DNA from: Pseudomonadota bacterium
Lineage (GTDB): Bacteria > Pseudomonadota > Alphaproteobacteria > Rhizobiales > Rhizobiaceae
Assembly (NCBI GenBank): GCA_023399635.1
Contig: JAEWOP010000005.1
Coordinates: forward strand, 1-8,306
Direction: 5' to 3'
Length of the DNA: 8,306 nt
A program made the translations under genes and the position numbers. This document shows positions 4,961 through 8,306 of the stretch, in pieces (position 1 is the first letter of the stretch; each line of letters starts with the position of its first letter). The notes beneath the pieces were generated by a model. It searched no databases. It saw nothing but the letters and a program-made list of their open reading frames with translations, and was not told where the DNA came from.

Positions 4961-6166
4961 ATGACCGCGACAGCTCCTTGGACAAGCAAGAAACCCACCG
5001 CTGTTCTCGTTCTCGCCGACGGGACTGTAATCGAAGGCGTTGGGGTCGGCGCGACCGGCAGCGTTTGCGCGGAGGTGTGCTTCAACACCGCCCTCACCGG
5101 CTATCAGGAAATTCTCACGGATCCCTCCTATCTCGGGCAGATCGTGACCTTCACCTTCCCTCACATCGGCAATATCGGCACGAACGACGAAGATGTTGAA
5201 GATCTGACACCGGCAGCTCGCAGGGGCGCGGTCGGAACGATCTTCAAGGCAGATATTACGGAACCCTCCAACTACCGGGCAGCCAAGCATCTCGACGACT
5301 GGCTGAAGTCGCGAGGCGTCATCGGACTTTCTGGCATCGACACGCGCGCACTCACCGCGTGGATCCGGGAAAAGGGAGCGCCGAACGCTGTTATTGCTCA
5401 CGATCCGAACGGCGTTTTCGACATCGAGGCGCTGAAGGCGCAGGCGCGTGACTGGAGCGGGCTTGAAGGCCTGGACTTGGCACGGGAAGCGAGTTCCGGC
5501 CAATCCTCGCACTGGACGCAGACACCCTGGATTTGGAACGAGGGCTATGGAGACGCCGATCCGAACGATGCAAAGTATCACATCGTTTGCGTGGATTACG
5601 GCGTCAAGCGCAACATCCTGCGGCTGTTCGCCGGTCTCGACTGCAAGGTGACCGTGGTTCCGGCGCAGACCTCTGCAGAAGACATCATGGCGCTCAGCCC
5701 GGATGGCGTCTTCCTGTCCAACGGTCCGGGCGATCCGGCAGCAACCGGCGAGTACTCCGTACCGGTCATTCGCCAGGTTCTGGAGAACAACGTGCCCACC
5801 TTCGGCATCTGCCTAGGGCATCAGATGCTTGGCCTTGCGCTTGGTGCGACAACGACAAAAATGCACCAGGGCCATCACGGTGGAAACCACCCTGTAAAGG
5901 ATCACACCACAGGGAAGGTCGAGATCGTTTCCATGAACCACGGCTTCGCAGTTGATGCGAGCACTCTGCCTGAAGGCGTTGAAGAGACTCATGTTTCTCT
6001 TTTCGACGGGACCAACTGCGGCTTGCGCGTCAGCGGTAAGCCAGTGTTCTCGGTTCAGCACCACCCGGAAGCTTCGCCCGGTCCTCAGGACAGCCACTAC
6101 CTGTTCCGTCGCTTCATAAACATGGTGCGGGAACACAAAGGTGAACCGACCCTCGCTGAAGGATAA
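4961..6166 (+). CDS. carA: carbamoyl-phosphate synthase small subunit (glutaminase chain)
   Basis: CarA hydrolyses glutamine and passes ammonia to CarB, which makes carbamoyl phosphate for arginine and pyrimidine synthesis in the cytoplasm. The protein has 401 residues, slightly longer than the roughly 380 of E. coli. The N-terminal CPSase domain (about 12-150) contains CFNTALTGYQEILTDPSY. The class I glutamine amidotransferase domain starts near 207 (VDYGVKRNILR, FLSNGPGDP) and has the nucleophile elbow FGICLGHQ with C284 and the catalytic pair H368/E370 in QHHPEASPGP. The spacing C284 to H368 (84 residues) equals that of the E. coli enzyme. The ATG at 4961 is preceded by GGAAGGA (4949-4955, 5-base gap). 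An in-frame ATG at 4904 lacks a ribosome-binding site and would add 19 residues unlike the family. carB is not adjacent; a terminator follows directly. Confidence 0.97.
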   Translation: MTATAPWTSKKPTAVLVLADGTVIEGVGVGATGSVCAEVCFNTALTGYQEILTDPSYLGQIVTFTFPHIGNIGTNDEDVEDLTPAARRGAVGTIFKADITEPSNYRAAKHLDDWLKSRGVIGLSGIDTRALTAWIREKGAPNAVIAHDPNGVFDIEALKAQARDWSGLEGLDLAREASSGQSSHWTQTPWIWNEGYGDADPNDAKYHIVCVDYGVKRNILRLFAGLDCKVTVVPAQTSAEDIMALSPDGVFLSNGPGDPAATGEYSVPVIRQVLENNVPTFGICLGHQMLGLALGATTTKMHQGHHGGNHPVKDHTTGKVEIVSMNHGFAVDASTLPEGVEETHVSLFDGTNCGLRVSGKPVFSVQHHPEASPGPQDSHYLFRRFINMVREHKGEPTLAEG

Positions 6167-6175
6167 GCATCCGGG

Positions 6176-6204
6176 AAGCCCGCCATCCGGCGGGCTTTCT
6201 TCTT
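6176..6204 (+). terminator. intrinsic terminator of carA
   Basis: AAGCCCGCC (6176-6184) and GGCGGGCTT (6189-6197) form a perfect 9-bp stem with a 4-base ATCC loop, followed by TCTTCTT. It begins 10 bases after the carA stop. The tail overlaps the last bases of the convergent MATE gene (stop at 6203-6205). On the minus strand the stem is followed by CCCGG and not by a U-tract, so it would end MATE transcripts less well. Confidence 0.88.
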
Positions 6205-7585
6205 ATGATCGCTGCACAAGCAGGTAGAACCTGCCGCACAACAATAGGGCGGCAGCGCCAAGGCCGGTAACGAAACCAAACCAGACACCCGGTCCGCCAA
6301 AGCCAAGCGGGAAGGCGAAAAGCCAGGCACAGGCAAAGCCGATCGGCCAGTACGCAACGAGCGCCAGCATCATCGGTACTTTGGTGTCCTTGAGCCCACG
6401 CAACAGGCCCGCCCCGACCGCCTGCAATCCATCGGCCAGCTGAAACACACCGGCAATGACGATTAGCGACGCAGCGTACTCCAGAACCGCCTGCGCATCC
6501 GGATTGCGAATGTCGAGAAACAGCAACCCGAGTGTCCTTGGCATGAGAGCAAAAAGCAGACTGCCGCAGGTCGAAAAGCAGAGGCTCACAACGAGAACCG
6601 ACAGTGCCGCACGCTTGACGCCGATCATATCCTCGCGGCCATAGGCCAAACCGACGCGCACCGTCGCCACCTGGGCCAGGCCCAACGGGATCATGAAGGC
6701 TATGGAGGCGAGCTGCAGTGCAATCCCGTGCGCGGCCAATTCCCTTGTTCCGATCGTGCCGATCAGCAGAGAAGCCGCAGCGAACAAACTCGTTTCCGCC
6801 AGGATCGTGAAGCTGATTGGTAGCCCAAGTGCCAGATTTTCGCAGATAGCCCCCCAATCTGCGCGCCAGAAGCGGACAAACAATTCGAAGGTCTTCGTTT
6901 CCGCCTGGCTTACGATATAGGCCATGATCATCGCACAGCCGAACGTGCTGGCGCAGACCGACGCAACCGCCGCACCGACCAGCCCCCAGGCCGGAAATCC
7001 GAAGTTGCCGAAGATGAGCGCGTAGTTCAGCGCCGCGTTGGCAAGGAACATCGCGATAGTAACATAAAGGATGATGCTTCCTCGCTCCAGTCCGCTCAGG
7101 AAACTGCGCAGCACCATGAGGGTTAAGGCGGGAAAGATGCCCCACTGCGCGACACGCAGATATCCCTGCGCAAGTCTTGCAACCTCCGGCTCTTGACCAA
7201 AGCCAAGCAGGAGCGCTTCCGAAAACCATAGAACTGGCGCCGTCACGGCGCCATAGCCTAACGTCACCCAGATTCCCATGCGCACCGCGCGGCGCACGGA
7301 TGTAACATCACCACGACCCACGGCATGAGCCACCATGGGAACAACCGCTGCGGCGAACCCCGTACCGAAGATGAAGACGATAAAGAATACCTGGCTGGCG
7401 AGGACAATGGCCGCAAGTTCAGTGGTGCCGAGCCACCCGACCATGATGACGTCGGTTGTGTTGATGGCCATCTGCGCGAGCTGCGCACCGACAAATGGAA
7501 TGCCCAGTCCGACGGTCGCGCGGATGTGCCGGCCCCAGTTGTCGCTTTCTGCAACGGCGCCACCAGAAAAGGACTGCTTCGACAT
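6203..7585 (-). CDS. MATE family multidrug efflux transporter (NorM-like)
   Basis: This is a cation-coupled multidrug/toxin antiporter of the inner membrane. The 460-residue length is typical of the NorM branch, and the sequence is strongly hydrophobic, with about 12 membrane segments in two six-helix halves (helices visible at about 23-45, 55-80, 105-127, 150-165, 170-193, 200-225, 250-275, 285-310, 325-348, 368-392, 405-428 and 432-455). Family motifs include DVIMVGWLG near 45-53 and, in the second half, AAHGIALQLASIAFM and GLLRGLKDTKVPM. D45, E264 and D385 sit where NorM proteins have their coupling acids, judged by spacing. The ATG at 7585 has GGAG six bases upstream. Substrates cannot be read from the sequence. 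It has its own promoter (7642-7670) and converges on carA. The symbol norM is plausible but not assured. Confidence 0.92.
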   Translation of the reverse strand: MSKQSFSGGAVAESDNWGRHIRATVGLGIPFVGAQLAQMAINTTDVIMVGWLGTTELAAIVLASQVFFIVFIFGTGFAAAVVPMVAHAVGRGDVTSVRRAVRMGIWVTLGYGAVTAPVLWFSEALLLGFGQEPEVARLAQGYLRVAQWGIFPALTLMVLRSFLSGLERGSIILYVTIAMFLANAALNYALIFGNFGFPAWGLVGAAVASVCASTFGCAMIMAYIVSQAETKTFELFVRFWRADWGAICENLALGLPISFTILAETSLFAAASLLIGTIGTRELAAHGIALQLASIAFMIPLGLAQVATVRVGLAYGREDMIGVKRAALSVLVVSLCFSTCGSLLFALMPRTLGLLFLDIRNPDAQAVLEYAASLIVIAGVFQLADGLQAVGAGLLRGLKDTKVPMMLALVAYWPIGFACAWLFAFPLGFGGPGVWFGFVTGLGAAALLLCGRFYLLVQRS

Positions 7586-7605
7586 AAGGTTCTCCAGACG
7601 CGAAA

Positions 7606-7634
7606 CGCCGCTTCCAAGGGATTGGCAAGCGGCG
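7606..7634 (-). promoter_or_regulatory. 12-bp hairpin at the predicted 5' end of the MATE mRNA
   Basis: CGCCGCTT (7606-7613) pairs with AAGCGGCG (7627-7634), and inside it CCAA pairs with TTGG around a GGGA loop. This makes 12 base pairs with one bulged base. The predicted transcript starts at about 7635, so the mRNA would open with this hairpin, followed by about 20 nt holding the ribosome-binding site. Only TTT follows the stem, so it is a poor terminator. A stabilising 5' hairpin or a regulator site are both possible. Confidence 0.5.
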
Positions 7635-7641
7635 CGACGGA

Positions 7642-7670
7642 GCTATAGAACAGGCCCCCGCAGGCGGCAA
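7642..7670 (-). promoter_or_regulatory. promoter of the MATE efflux gene
   Basis: The minus strand has TTGCCG (7665-7670), a 17-base spacer and TATAGC (7642-7647). In alphaproteobacterial form, CTTGCC-N17-CTATAG matches CTTGAC-N17-CTATAT at ten of twelve positions. The predicted start near 7635 gives a leader of about 50 nt. Confidence 0.6.
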
Positions 7671-7686
7671 GCCCAGAGCCCTTGCC
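7666..7686. promoter_or_regulatory. inverted repeat over the -35 box of the MATE promoter, possible operator
   Basis: GGCAAG (7666-7671) and CTTGCC (7681-7686) form a perfect 6-base inverted repeat separated by 9 bases. One arm is the -35 element itself, a position that suits a repressor. Drug-efflux genes are often controlled by TetR- or MarR-type repressors at such sites, but no regulator gene lies in this window, so this is a guess from position. Confidence 0.3.
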
Positions 7687-7833
7687 CATAAGGCCTTGGC
7701 CCTTCAATGTTTTTGATACAGCCGACAAAGCTGTTGATGGTTCGGAACCTAGCCAGCACGAAAGCAGAACCGATCCGCCTCAACAGGCCCTTCTCCCATG
7801 CGCATCGATGCAGCTCAGTAGTGGCAAGACGGC

Positions 7834-8304
7834 TCAGAGATCGGCGGAGAACGTGTCACAGCTATTCATATCGCCGCTTTCGAAGCCGCGACGGAACCAC
7901 TCCATACGCTGCGCCGAAGTGCCATGATTGAAGCTTTCCGGTACTACATAGCCTTGGCTTCGTTTCTGCAGGGTGTCGTCGCCAATCTGTCTGGCGGCGT
8001 TCAGCGCCTCATCAAGATCCCCTTGCTCAAGGATGCCCTTCTGGTCGGTGAACTTCCCCCAAACGCCAGCAAAACAATCGGCCTGCAGTTCGACCCGCAC
8101 AGACATCTGGTTAGCCTCGGCTTCGCTCATGCGTTGTCGCGCCTGATTGAAGCGCGGCAGGATGCCGAGAAGGTTTTGCACGTGATGTCCGACTTCATGC
8201 GCAATCACGTAGGCCTGCGCAAAGTCACCTGAGGCTTGGAATTGACGCTGCAGATCGTCGAAGAACGCCGTGTCCAGATATACCTTGCGATCGCCCGGGC
8301 AGTA
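7834..8304 (-). CDS. neutral zinc metallopeptidase, YpfJ family, N-terminus cut by window edge
   Basis: The last 156 residues of a putative neutral zinc metallopeptidase of the YpfJ family (Zn_peptidase domain) are present; the frame is open to the right edge. Full-length members are roughly 300 residues, so about half is missing, including any N-terminal membrane anchor. The fragment begins YCPGDRKVYLD and contains the zinc-binding, catalytic motif HEVGHH (fragment residues 36-41) and VELQADCFAGVWG further on, whose glutamate is the likely third zinc ligand. The family's conserved tail, with FNHGTSAQRMEWFRRGFESG, is also present. The substrate of these proteins is not established. An internal GTG at 8206-8208 could be mistaken for a start, but the frame and family similarity continue upstream of it. 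No clear terminator follows the stop at 7834-7836. Confidence 0.92.
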   Translation of the reverse strand, partial: YCPGDRKVYLDTAFFDDLQRQFQASGDFAQAYVIAHEVGHHVQNLLGILPRFNQARQRMSEAEANQMSVRVELQADCFAGVWGKFTDQKGILEQGDLDEALNAARQIGDDTLQKRSQGYVVPESFNHGTSAQRMEWFRRGFESGDMNSCDTFSADL

Positions 8305-8306
8305 GA

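Noticed and set aside
5391..6357. Several open frames opposite carA and the MATE gene.
   Set aside because: They are in shadow of well-identified genes, with arginine/serine-rich composition typical of wrong-frame translation in GC-rich DNA.
7690..7749. Small palindromes AAGGCCTT (7690-7697), GGTTCGGAACC (7739-7749) and an ACAGC/GCTGT stem between the peptidase and MATE genes.
   Set aside because: All are short, and none is followed by a T-tract on the minus strand, so they cannot be called terminators for the peptidase gene.

Overview
The window carries a housekeeping chromosomal segment of an alphaproteobacterium, most likely a member of the Rhizobiaceae (Agrobacterium/Rhizobium/Sinorhizobium group). 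This rests on three things: the wording of the proteins (RpoD N-terminus MATKVKENEEAE, DnaG N-terminus MRFSNSFLDEIRDRV), the gene order rpoD-dnaG-yqeY with a divergent carA, the GC-rich codon usage, and promoter-like sites that fit the alphaproteobacterial housekeeping form CTTGAC-N17-CTATAT. The assignment comes from recognition, not a database search.

Layout from left to right. Positions 2-1630 (minus) hold the first 543 residues of the primary sigma factor RpoD, cut by the window edge just after region 2.4. Positions 1631-2059 are a 429-base non-coding gap with a candidate rpoD promoter, which would give a leader of about 320 nt, and a 29-base imperfect palindrome. DNA primase (dnaG, 2060-4048, minus) follows, with its own short promoter region. 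A good intrinsic terminator at 4134-4163 separates it from a GatB/YqeY-domain protein (4188-4640, minus). A 320-base divergent gap (4641-4960) then leads to carA (4961-6166, plus), the small subunit of carbamoyl-phosphate synthetase. The gap holds the carA promoter, a terminator-like hairpin in the carA leader, and a strong hairpin beside the yqeY ribosome-binding site. carA ends at a textbook terminator (6176-6204) that it shares with the convergent MATE-family efflux gene (6203-7585, minus). That gene has a clear promoter, an inverted repeat over the -35 box and a 12-bp hairpin at the predicted 5' end of its mRNA. At the right edge (7834-8304, minus) is the C-terminal half of a YpfJ-type neutral zinc metallopeptidase with an intact HEVGHH site.

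The genes do not form a new system. dnaG and rpoD are the core of the classical macromolecular-synthesis locus (rpsU-dnaG-rpoD in E. coli). Here yqeY occupies the rpsU position, and the intergenic signals suggest the three genes are transcribed as separate units. No mobile element, tRNA, rRNA, CRISPR array or phage gene is visible. The observations most worth following are regulatory: the carA leader structure, the MATE 5' region, the hairpin at yqeY, and the long structured rpoD leader.
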